A model generated the notes under the pieces. That model saw only the letters and a list, made by a program, of their open reading frames with translations, had not been told where the DNA came from and made no database searches. The position numbers and the translations under genes were made by a program. Positions 32,532-40,313 of a DNA stretch of 64,000 nt are shown in pieces. The stretch is from positions 62,001 to 126,000 of the forward strand of contig NZ_JAJUKH010000012.1 in NCBI RefSeq assembly GCF_021538675.1. Direction: 5' to 3'. Position 1 is the first letter of the stretch. Every line of letters begins with the position of its first letter. The stretch is from Paenarthrobacter sp. AR 02 (GTDB lineage Bacteria; Actinomycetota; Actinomycetes; Actinomycetales; Micrococcaceae).

Positions 32532-33770
32532 GTGTTGAAGATTGGGCTGACGGGCGGCATCGCCTCGGGAAAATCACTGGTCGCGTCACGGCTGCAGGAA
32601 TTGGGCGCTGTCCTCGTCGACGCTGACGCCCTTGCACGGCAGGTGGTGGAACCCGGCACTCCCGGCCTGGAGCGGGTGGTGGAGGCGTTCGGTCAGGGCA
32701 TCCTCGACCAGGACGGACGGCTGGACCGGCCCCAGCTGGGCTCCATCGTGTTTGGCAACGCCGGGAAGCGGGAAGTGCTCAACGGCATCATCCACCCGCT
32801 GGTCCGTGAAGCCGCCGCGGCGGTCGTAGCAGCTGCCGGCGCCGGTGACGTCGTGGTGCAGGACATTCCGCTGTTGGTTGAGACAGGGCAGGGCAGTAAC
32901 TTCCACCTGGTGTTGGTGGTGGATGCGCCGGACGACGTGCGCCTGCAGCGGATGGTGGAGTTTCGCGGTATGGCACCGGACGATGCCCGTTCCCGTATCG
33001 CTGCCCAGGCGACGCGCGAAACCCGCAATGCCGCCGCTGACGTTGTGTTGACCAACGTAGGCACGCGGGAGGAACTGCTGGCCCGCGTCGACGTCCTCTG
33101 GGAGCAACGCCTGGTGCCGTTCGTGGAGAACCTGCGCCATGGCAAACGCGCTCCAAGGCCGGGTGCAGCCGTCATGGTCCCCGCCGACCCCACGTGGAGC
33201 CTGCAGGCCGGGCGGCTCGCGGCCCGCATCGCTGCGTCCGCTCCGGGGGAGATCCTAGCCGTTGACCACATAGGCTCGACGTCCGTGCCCGGTTTGGCAG
33301 CCAAGGACGTTATCGATCTCCAGGTCACGGTAGCTGATCCGGGAACGGCAGACCGGATAGCACCGCTGCTCGCCGCTGCCGGCTATCCCGCTGTCCCAAA
33401 CATCACCCATGACACGCCAAAACCCTCCCTTCCGGATGCCCGGCAGTGGGAAAAGAGGTTCCATGCCAACGCGGACCCGGGCCGGCCGGTGAACCTGCAC
33501 GTTCGGGCGGCAGGGTCAGCCGGGTGGCGCTATGCCCTGCAGTTCCGTGACTGGCTGCGAGCCGAACCCTCTGCTGTGCGTCTCTACGAAGAGCACAAGC
33601 GGGAGCTCGCAGCCCAACATTCCGAAGACCTGGACACCGCTGCCTACGCGGACGCCAAGGAACCGTGGTTCACCGTTGTGGCGTGGCCGCTCATGGATGA
33701 GTGGGCTGCCCGCACGGGGTGGGTGCCGCCGTCGTATTCCTCTTCCGCTGATGGCAAACGCGGACAGTAG
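32532..33770 (+). CDS. coaE: Dephospho-CoA kinase fused to a GrpB (UPF0157) domain
   Basis: 412 residues. The first 200 are dephospho-CoA kinase, the last step of CoA synthesis: P-loop GLTGGIASGKS near residue 5, VVQDIPLLVET and a basic lid ending ATRETRNAAADVVLTN. From about 215 a GrpB domain follows (HIGSTSVPGLAAKDVIDLQV), a nucleotidyltransferase-like fold of unknown role; the same fusion is known from other Actinobacteria such as mycobacteria. GTG 32532 is chosen over GTG 32529 because of the 6-nt promoter spacing. uvrB follows after 29 nt but has its own promoter signature. Confidence 0.92.
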   Translation: MLKIGLTGGIASGKSLVASRLQELGAVLVDADALARQVVEPGTPGLERVVEAFGQGILDQDGRLDRPQLGSIVFGNAGKREVLNGIIHPLVREAAAAVVAAAGAGDVVVQDIPLLVETGQGSNFHLVLVVDAPDDVRLQRMVEFRGMAPDDARSRIAAQATRETRNAAADVVLTNVGTREELLARVDVLWEQRLVPFVENLRHGKRAPRPGAAVMVPADPTWSLQAGRLAARIAASAPGEILAVDHIGSTSVPGLAAKDVIDLQVTVADPGTADRIAPLLAAAGYPAVPNITHDTPKPSLPDARQWEKRFHANADPGRPVNLHVRAAGSAGWRYALQFRDWLRAEPSAVRLYEEHKRELAAQHSEDLDTAAYADAKEPWFTVVAWPLMDEWAARTGWVPPSYSSSADGKRGQ

Positions 33771-33776
33771 CTGTCC
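33762..33776. repeat. Palindrome over the coaE stop codon
   Basis: GGACAG-TAG-CTGTCC, perfect 6-bp arms, centred on the coaE stop and 12 nt before the uvrB -10. It could be an operator for uvrB or a small hairpin. It does not match the LexA-box pattern. Confidence 0.4.
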
Positions 33777-33787
33777 TCGGACGGGGG

Positions 33788-33793
33788 TAGATT
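33788..33793 (+). promoter_or_regulatory. Leaderless-type -10 of uvrB
   Basis: TAGATT, 6 nt, ATG 33800. No ribosome site in the 6 nt. Confidence 0.5.
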
Positions 33794-33799
33794 TGATTC

Positions 33800-35899
33800 A
33801 TGAGCCTTGCCCAGGAAATCAACCGTGTCGTCGCACCGTTCGAAGTGATCAGCGAGTTCAAACCCGCCGGTGACCAGCCGACCGCCATTGCTGAGCTGAC
33901 AGAACGCATCAACAACGGCGAAAAAGACGTCGTCCTCCTCGGCGCCACAGGTACAGGCAAAAGCGCCACGACGGCGTGGCTCATCGAGCAGGTCCAGCGG
34001 CCCACCCTGGTGATGGTCCAGAACAAAACCCTCGCTGCGCAGTTGGCCAATGAATTCCGCGAACTGCTGCCCAACAACGCGGTGGAGTACTTCGTCTCCT
34101 ACTACGACTACTACCAGCCGGAAGCATATGTAGCGCAGACGGACACCTTCATCGAGAAGGACTCCTCCATCAACGAGGAAGTCGAACGTCTGCGCCACTC
34201 CGCCACCAACGCGCTGCTCACCCGCCGCGACGTCATCGTGGTGGCAACGGTGTCCTGCATCTACGGCCTGGGCACGCCGGAAGAATACATTGCCGGAATG
34301 GTCACCCTCCGCAAGGGAGCGGAGATGAACCGGGACCACCTGCTGCGCAGGTTCGTTTCCATGCAGTACACCCGCAACGACATGGACTTCCACCGGGGAA
34401 CATTCCGGGTCCGGGGCGACACCGTGGAAATTATCCCGATGTATGAAGAACTGGCCATCAGGATCGAATTCTTTGGCGATGAAATCGAGAATATCCAGAC
34501 CCTGCATCCGCTGACCGGAGAAGTGCTCCGGGAGGAAGAGGAAATGTACGTGTTCCCGGCCTCCCACTATGTGGCCGGACCGGAAAGGATGGCACGTGCC
34601 ATCAAGCGGATCGAGGACGAACTTGCCGACCGCTTGAAAGTGCTCGAGGGGCAGAACAAGCTGGTGGAAGCGCAACGGCTTCGGATGCGCACCACGTACG
34701 ACCTCGAGATGATGCAGCAGATGGGCTTCTGCAACGGCATCGAGAACTATTCGGTACATATTGACGGCCGCGCACCCGGGACGGCGCCCCACTGCCTGCT
34801 GGATTACTTCCCCGACGACTTCCTCCTGGTCGTTGACGAGTCGCACGTCACGATTCCCCAGATCGGTGCCATGTACGAGGGCGACATGTCCCGCAAGCGA
34901 AACCTGGTTGACTTCGGTTTCCGGCTGCCCTCCGCCATGGACAACAGGCCCCTGAAATGGGACGAGTTCCTGGAACGGATCGGCCAAACCGTTTACCTCT
35001 CCGCCACCCCTGGCAAATATGAGCTGGGTAAGGCCGATGGCTTTGTCCAGCAGATCATTCGTCCCACGGGGCTCATCGATCCCGAGGTTGTGGTCAAGCC
35101 CACCAAGGGCCAGATTGACGACCTCCTGGGGGAGATCAGGACACGGACCGAAAAGAACGAACGCGTCCTTGTCACCACCCTGACAAAGAGGATGGCGGAA
35201 GACCTCACCGACTACCTGGTGGGCCACGGCGTCAAAGTGGAATACCTCCACTCCGACGTCGACACCCTGCGCCGCGTCGAGTTGCTCCGCGAGCTCCGCA
35301 TGGGCGTCTTCGATGTCCTGGTGGGCATCAACCTGCTCCGTGAAGGCCTCGACCTGCCCGAAGTCTCCCTTGTCAGCATCCTCGACGCGGACAAGGAAGG
35401 CTTCCTGCGTTCCTCGACGTCCTTGATCCAGACCATCGGCCGTGCTGCACGCAACGTTTCGGGCCAAGTGCACATGTACGCGGACAAGATCACGGACTCC
35501 ATGGCCCACGCCATTGAGGAGACCAACCGTCGCCGTGCCATCCAGGTCCAGTACAACACCGACCATGGCATTGACCCTCAGCCGCTGCGCAAGAAGATCG
35601 CCGATATCACCGACCAGCTGGCCAAGGAGGACGCCGACACCCAGGAGCTGCTGAACAACAACCGCCTGGCCAAGGGTGCCAAGCGGGGTAAGTCAGCCGC
35701 GAAGGGTGCCGCGACGGTCCGGCAGGACGGGCTCGCTGCAGCTCCCGCTGAGGACCTTGTTGGACTAATTGAGCAGCTCACGGAGCAGATGCACGGGGCG
35801 GCGGCCGAGCTGCAGTTCGAAGTGGCTGCCCGGATCCGGGATGAGGTCAAGGAGTTGAAGCGGGAACTAAGGCAGATGCAGTCCGCGGGCCACGCCTAA
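33800..35899 (+). CDS. uvrB: Excinuclease ABC subunit B
   Basis: 699 residues. Helicase-like damage-verification subunit of nucleotide excision repair. Walker A GATGTGKSATTAW near residue 49, the beta-hairpin region YVSYYDYYQPEAY near 98, Walker B VVDESHVTIPQIGAMY, motif VI QTIGRAARN, and a C-terminal UVR motif (ELQFEVAARIRDEVKELKRE) that contacts UvrC. Works with uvrA and uvrC, both in this window. Confidence 0.97.
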   Translation: MSLAQEINRVVAPFEVISEFKPAGDQPTAIAELTERINNGEKDVVLLGATGTGKSATTAWLIEQVQRPTLVMVQNKTLAAQLANEFRELLPNNAVEYFVSYYDYYQPEAYVAQTDTFIEKDSSINEEVERLRHSATNALLTRRDVIVVATVSCIYGLGTPEEYIAGMVTLRKGAEMNRDHLLRRFVSMQYTRNDMDFHRGTFRVRGDTVEIIPMYEELAIRIEFFGDEIENIQTLHPLTGEVLREEEEMYVFPASHYVAGPERMARAIKRIEDELADRLKVLEGQNKLVEAQRLRMRTTYDLEMMQQMGFCNGIENYSVHIDGRAPGTAPHCLLDYFPDDFLLVVDESHVTIPQIGAMYEGDMSRKRNLVDFGFRLPSAMDNRPLKWDEFLERIGQTVYLSATPGKYELGKADGFVQQIIRPTGLIDPEVVVKPTKGQIDDLLGEIRTRTEKNERVLVTTLTKRMAEDLTDYLVGHGVKVEYLHSDVDTLRRVELLRELRMGVFDVLVGINLLREGLDLPEVSLVSILDADKEGFLRSSTSLIQTIGRAARNVSGQVHMYADKITDSMAHAIEETNRRRAIQVQYNTDHGIDPQPLRKKIADITDQLAKEDADTQELLNNNRLAKGAKRGKSAAKGAATVRQDGLAAAPAEDLVGLIEQLTEQMHGAAAELQFEVAARIRDEVKELKRELRQMQSAGHA

Positions 35900-35901
35900 G
35901 G

Positions 35902-35907
35902 TAAGGT
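35902..35907 (+). promoter_or_regulatory. Candidate -10 of the terC riboswitch transcript
   Basis: TAAGGT directly after the uvrB stop, about 8-14 nt before the start of the conserved leader. Confidence 0.3.
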
Positions 35908-35914
35908 TGGAAGC

Positions 35915-36055
35915 ACGTAGGGGAGTATCCCAAGCGCTAAGTCCGTCAGCACGCAAGGCATGGTTGCCTCGCCGGGCCTAGCGGGTCGCCACGTCAGAGC
36001 ACTAAGTCTCCAGGCGGCCGGAGAGACTTACACCGCTTTCACGTACCCTGCGAAA
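35915..36055 (+). ncRNA. Probable yybP-ykoY manganese riboswitch
   Basis: The 140-nt leader of terC opens with the yybP-ykoY hallmark GGGGAGTA (35920-35927). Then CGCTAAGTCCG (35935-35945) pairs with CGGGCCTAGCG (35973-35983) with one mismatch, enclosing a GTCA motif and a GGCA/TGCC hairpin. A strong second hairpin TAAGTCT(CC)...(GG)AGACTTA spans 36003-36030. Location before a TerC/YkoY manganese exporter gene is the classic context of this Mn2+-sensing family. Covariance scoring was not possible. Confidence 0.68.
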
Positions 36056-36064
36056 GGCCCCTAA

Positions 36065-37093
36065 ATGGAGCTCCCTGTCTGGTTCGAGGTCGGCTCGTTC
36101 GTCGTCCTTGGAATTATTCTGCTGATTGACCTCTTGCTGGTCGTCAAACGCCCCCACGAACCCTCAATGAAGGAAGCCGGCCTGTGGGTCGCCTTCTATG
36201 TGGCCTTGGCCATGGTCTTCGCCGGAGCAATGTTCTATTTCACCGGTCCGGAGTACGGTAGCCAATTCATCGCGGGCTGGGTTACCGAGTACAGCCTGAG
36301 CATCGACAACCTGTTCGTCTTCATCATCATCATGGCCCGGTTCGCGGTGCCCCGTAAGTACCAACAGGAAGTGCTGATGGTGGGTATCATCATCGCCTTG
36401 GTCCTTCGGGGAATCTTCATTGCACTCGGCGCTGTAGTCATCGAGCAGTTCAGCTGGGTGTTCTACATCTTTGGCGCGTTCCTGCTGTGGACTGCCTGGA
36501 AGCAGGCCAAGGACTCCGGTGAAGATGAGGAAGAAGGCGCCGAGAACCCGCTTATTGCGCGCCTCCGCAAGGTCCTGCCCATGTCGGAGAAGTTCGACGG
36601 CGGCAAGTTGCGGACCACCGTTAACGGCAAGAAGGTCTTCACCCCCATGCTGATCGTCTTCGTGACCATCGGCCTCACAGACCTCCTGTTTGCTGTCGAC
36701 TCCATCCCGGCGATCTTCGGGCTTACCCAAAGCGCGTTCATCGTCTTCACCGCGAACATCTTCGCGCTGATGGGCCTGCGCCAGTTGTACTTCCTGCTCG
36801 GCGGTCTGATGACACGCCTGGTTTACCTGAAGCACGCACTGTCCGTGATCCTGGCGTTCATTGGCGTCAAGCTGGTCTTCCACGCCATGCACGTCAACGA
36901 ACTGCCCTTCATCAACGGTGGCCACCACATCGAGTGGGCTCCGGAGATCCCCACGTACGTCTCGCTCGCGGTCATCGTCGGAACCATCATTGTGGCAGTC
37001 GTGGCCAGCCTCCTGAGCCCGGCAGCCGGCAAAGCCAAGATGGATGCCAGGCTGGAAGAGGACGCACGAAAGAGCCTGAGCGAAGCCGAATAA
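36065..37093 (+). CDS. TerC family manganese exporter (YkoY/Alx-like)
   Basis: 342-residue integral membrane protein with about nine helices. The conserved acidic patch appears as SIDNLFVFIIIM near residue 79 and LLFAVDSIPAIFGLTQ near 209, the intramembrane Asp pairs of the TerC family. A cytoplasmic acidic loop (EDEEEGAENP) lies between the halves. Relatives export Mn2+ and help load manganese into secreted proteins. The preceding riboswitch candidate would turn it on at high Mn2+. GAAAGG 8 nt upstream sets ATG 36065. Confidence 0.9.
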   Translation: MELPVWFEVGSFVVLGIILLIDLLLVVKRPHEPSMKEAGLWVAFYVALAMVFAGAMFYFTGPEYGSQFIAGWVTEYSLSIDNLFVFIIIMARFAVPRKYQQEVLMVGIIIALVLRGIFIALGAVVIEQFSWVFYIFGAFLLWTAWKQAKDSGEDEEEGAENPLIARLRKVLPMSEKFDGGKLRTTVNGKKVFTPMLIVFVTIGLTDLLFAVDSIPAIFGLTQSAFIVFTANIFALMGLRQLYFLLGGLMTRLVYLKHALSVILAFIGVKLVFHAMHVNELPFINGGHHIEWAPEIPTYVSLAVIVGTIIVAVVASLLSPAAGKAKMDARLEEDARKSLSEAE

Positions 37094-37109
37094 CAGGCTT
37101 GGATCGTTG

Positions 37110-37115
37110 TAGTCT
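37110..37115 (+). promoter_or_regulatory. Leaderless-type -10 of the MFS gene
   Basis: TAGTCT, 6 nt, GTG 37122. Confidence 0.45.
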
Positions 37116-37121
37116 CATGAA

Positions 37122-38444
37122 GTGAACACCACTTCGACGACGGCGCTGGACCCTCAACGGGTCCAGCGCCGTTCCGTTTTCCTGCTCAGCTCAGCCCAGC
37201 TCCTGAGCGGAGTCGGCAACGGAGCCACGTTGTCCATCGGGTCACTCCTGGCTGTGGACCTGACCGGTTCTGAGGCCTGGGCGGGTTCCATTACAACGGT
37301 CCTGACCCTGGCCGCAGCGATCGCGGCCCTACCGTTGGCACGGTTGGCGGAGTCGCGGGGGCGCCGTGTTGGTCTTGTGACGGGTTTGGTGGCAGCAATG
37401 GCGGGGGCGCTTCTCATCATCGTTTCCGTGATGAGCCAACTCTTCGTCGTCCTGCTGTTGGGTGCGGCGTTGCTGGGGCTTGGTAACGCGGCGAACCTCC
37501 AGGCGAGGTTTGCCGCCGTCGACCTTGCGCAACCCGAGCACCGTGGCCGGTCGCTCTCGACGGTGGTCTGGGCGATCACCATCGGCGCGGTCGCAGGGCC
37601 GAACCTGATCCAGCCCGGCGCTGTCGTCGGAGCCGCTTTGGGCCTGCCTCCGATCGTTGGACCGTTCGTGTTTTCCGCGGCTGGGCTGCTGCTGGCAGCC
37701 GTTCTGCTATTCGTCGGCCTACGGCCGGATCCCTTGCTGCTGGCCCGTCGTCTGGCCGCCGCCGATGGGCCAGGCGAGGCAGGGGAGAAACCCATCAGGG
37801 GCACTGTCGGGTCCGGACTCCGGGCTGTCCGCTCGTCGCCGCAGGCGATGCTGGCGCTCACGGCGGTGGTGGGCGCCCACGGCGTGATGGTGGCTGTCAT
37901 GTCCATGACGCCATTGCATTTGCAGCAGCTGCTGGGTGGATCGCATCAGGGGCACCACGGCGGCACCACCGACAGCACGGACGCCTTGGTGATCATAGGC
38001 GTGACCATTTCGCTGCACATTGCGGGAATGTACGCCTTGTCGCCATTATGGGGCTGGCTGACGGACAGGGCCGGGCGGCTGCAGACCATCGCTCTGGGGC
38101 ACGGCCTCTTGCTGCTGGCCGTGTTCATCGCCGGCTTCGGGCAGCACGAACCCGTCCTGGTCACCAGCGGACTGATCCTGCTCGGCCTGGGCTGGTCCGC
38201 AGCCACGATTGCCGGCTCAACCTTGCTGGCAGAGAGCGTCGCACCAGGCCAACGCGTCACTGTGCAGGGCGTATCGGACACGCTGATGGGCGCAGCCGGA
38301 GCGGTGGGCGGTGCCACCTCAGGGTTGCTTCTGGCCTGGATCGGCTACCAGGGCCTCAACATCGCTTCGAGCATGGTGGCGGCGGCAGTGCTGGCCCTCG
38401 CCGGCGTTGCGGCCTTACGGGGACCCCTCCGCCACGCAGGGTAG
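37122..38444 (+). CDS. MFS transporter (drug-efflux-like)
   Basis: 440 residues, 12 membrane helices, central cytoplasmic loop rich in charge (RRLAAADGPGEAGEKPIRG). The loop ARLAESRGRRVGLVTG matches the MFS A-motif. A His-rich external loop GGSHQGHHGGTTDS lies near residue 270, a possible metal-contacting segment. Substrate unknown. Confidence 0.83.
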   Translation: MNTTSTTALDPQRVQRRSVFLLSSAQLLSGVGNGATLSIGSLLAVDLTGSEAWAGSITTVLTLAAAIAALPLARLAESRGRRVGLVTGLVAAMAGALLIIVSVMSQLFVVLLLGAALLGLGNAANLQARFAAVDLAQPEHRGRSLSTVVWAITIGAVAGPNLIQPGAVVGAALGLPPIVGPFVFSAAGLLLAAVLLFVGLRPDPLLLARRLAAADGPGEAGEKPIRGTVGSGLRAVRSSPQAMLALTAVVGAHGVMVAVMSMTPLHLQQLLGGSHQGHHGGTTDSTDALVIIGVTISLHIAGMYALSPLWGWLTDRAGRLQTIALGHGLLLLAVFIAGFGQHEPVLVTSGLILLGLGWSAATIAGSTLLAESVAPGQRVTVQGVSDTLMGAAGAVGGATSGLLLAWIGYQGLNIASSMVAAAVLALAGVAALRGPLRHAG

Positions 38445-38457
38445 TCCCGCGACAGAG

Positions 38458-39795
38458 CTAGCGGGCAGTCCGGACCATGCCCAGCAACCGTCCGAAGATG
38501 CCTTCACCGTCCTCGCCAATGCCATCGTGGTGGAAATCGGCGGTGACCCACGGCTGGAGCCCACGCACGGCGGCTGCCGTCTCCAGTGAAAGGTCATGGT
38601 CAACGTAAATGTCGTCCTTGTACACCGCAGCCGCAACAGGCACAGTGTTGGTTGCCAACCGCTCGGTGTCGTACAAGGGCTTCCAGTCCTTCTTGCTGGC
38701 CAGCAGGGCGGCCACCTCGCGCATTGGGGCGAGGGATGGGTCCTGCTCGAAGTACCACGGATACACCATTTCGCCGGTGAGCAGCGGCGCTTCAGCACCG
38801 GGCTCGAACTCGGGGTAGTCCCGCAGGACCCTCCAAGCGGCCCAATCCGTGGCCTCGTCCTGGCCGTAGATTGACTCGTGCATCACGGCGTAGAGGGGAT
38901 TGGTTCCCCTGCTCACCAGCGCCCGCACTTGTTCGAGGAACGACTCAGAGAGCCGCGGGCCGTTACTGGTCTCGATGAACGCATCCTCCAGGAGGTAATG
39001 CAGTGCATCAACCCTGCCGTTGCCTCCCAGGAATGATCCCACCATTTGGAACCGCTCAGGCGTCAGCCGCTCGCCACTGGCCAGGAACTCCGGCTGCTCC
39101 TCCAGATGGCGCACAATCCGGGTGACAAGTTCCCGGTCCTCGGGATACCAGGAAAAGTACTCGGCGTTACGGGCCGCGACACGGCGGAAGGTGGCCTGGT
39201 ACACGCGGTCGGCCGCACCCTGGAGTGGGGCCAGCCCGCCCGTAATCAGCACTTCCCGCAGTCCTTCGGGCGCAAAGGACAGGTACGTCAAGGCACAGAA
39301 CCCGCCGAAGCTTTGGCCCAGGACGGACCAGGGTCCCGAGTCCAGGACCGATCGGATGTGCTCAGCGTCGGCAACGATGGAATCCGCGCGGAAATGCGTC
39401 AGGTACTCCGCCTGCGCCTCCGCATCTCCCCGTCGTTCCAGACTCTTGGGCTCGACGGGGGTGGACAACCCCGTGCCGCGTTGGTCGAGCATGAGGATCC
39501 GGAAATCCTTAGCGGCGGCTTTCATCCACCCGGAGAGGGAAGTGACCCTGTTGCCCCGGCCACCCGGGCCGCCCTGGAGGTACAGGAGCCAGGGCAAGCG
39601 GCTGGCAGCTTCGGGGGTGTGCGCGGTGGAGGAGTATTCACGGGCGAATACCGAGATGGTTTCGCCGGAACCGGTCGGGCTCTCCGCTGCGTGGTCCAGG
39701 GGGACTGTGAAGTAGTGCTCCACGGTTCGGATCCCACGGAATTCGTGGCGGCCGCGGATACTGTGGCCGTCGTTGGGCAGCACGGTTTCAGCCAC
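38458..39795 (-). CDS. Alpha/beta hydrolase, prolyl-aminopeptidase-like (S33)
   Basis: 445 residues with LQGGPGGRGNRV (oxyanion HGGPG region) near residue 82, LDQRGTGLSTPV, nucleophile elbow GQSFGGF, and the large cap typical of proline iminopeptidases. Cleaves N-terminal proline or related residues from peptides. GTG 39795 lies inside the 3' end of the GNAT gene (8-bp overlap), so the two are coupled. Confidence 0.85.
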   Translation of the reverse strand: MAETVLPNDGHSIRGRHEFRGIRTVEHYFTVPLDHAAESPTGSGETISVFAREYSSTAHTPEAASRLPWLLYLQGGPGGRGNRVTSLSGWMKAAAKDFRILMLDQRGTGLSTPVEPKSLERRGDAEAQAEYLTHFRADSIVADAEHIRSVLDSGPWSVLGQSFGGFCALTYLSFAPEGLREVLITGGLAPLQGAADRVYQATFRRVAARNAEYFSWYPEDRELVTRIVRHLEEQPEFLASGERLTPERFQMVGSFLGGNGRVDALHYLLEDAFIETSNGPRLSESFLEQVRALVSRGTNPLYAVMHESIYGQDEATDWAAWRVLRDYPEFEPGAEAPLLTGEMVYPWYFEQDPSLAPMREVAALLASKKDWKPLYDTERLATNTVPVAAAVYKDDIYVDHDLSLETAAAVRGLQPWVTADFHHDGIGEDGEGIFGRLLGMVRTAR

Positions 39796-40300
39796 GGGTG
39801 AGTGCCTGGTTAGCGGGGTCGGAAGTCGCGCCAAAGGCTTCAAGCGCGTCACCTGTCAGGCGGAATGTTGACCACTCCGCCATGGGGAAGGCTCCAAGGT
39901 TCTTATAGAAGTTGATCGAGGGCTCGTTCCAGTTCAGGACACTCCACTCGACGCGCGCATATCCACGTTCGACGGCGGTTGCGGCCAGGTGCTGCAACAG
40001 CGCCTTGCCGTGGCCCTCGCCGCGCGCATCCGGTTCCACATAAAGGTCCTCAAGGTAGATACCGTGGACCCCCTCCCACGTGGAGTAGTTCAGGAACCAC
40101 AAAGCAAAGCCCTGCACCGTGCCCGCGGCATTCTCGGCGATGGTGGCGTATACCCGGGGGTTGTCCCCAAAGAGGACGTCCGAAAGCATCTCAGGAGTGT
40201 TCTTGACGGCGTCCGGTTCCTTCTCGTAGATCGCAAGATCGTGGATCATACGAAGGATTGCGGGAACGTCTTCAACTGTGGCGGGTCGGATTACACTCAT
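39788..40300 (-). CDS. GNAT acetyltransferase, spermidine/diamine-acetyltransferase-like
   Basis: 170-residue GNAT domain: IRPATVEDVPAILRMI start, LEDLYVEPDARGEGHGKALL acetyl-CoA loop near residue 87, and YARVEWSVLNWNEPSINFYKNLGA near 114, a pattern shared with diamine/thialysine acetyltransferases. Start supported by TAAGCT 7 nt upstream. Confidence 0.85.
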   Translation of the reverse strand: MSVIRPATVEDVPAILRMIHDLAIYEKEPDAVKNTPEMLSDVLFGDNPRVYATIAENAAGTVQGFALWFLNYSTWEGVHGIYLEDLYVEPDARGEGHGKALLQHLAATAVERGYARVEWSVLNWNEPSINFYKNLGAFPMAEWSTFRLTGDALEAFGATSDPANQALTRG

Positions 40301-40307
40301 GGCATCG

Positions 40308-40313
40308 AGCTTA
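40308..40313 (-). promoter_or_regulatory. Leaderless-type -10 of the GNAT-peptidase pair
   Basis: On the minus strand TAAGCT, 7 nt, ATG 40300, immediately after the CoA-transferase stop. Confidence 0.4.

Noticed and set aside
33644..35566. 640-codon minus-strand frame inside uvrB
   Set aside because: Antisense shadow of uvrB.
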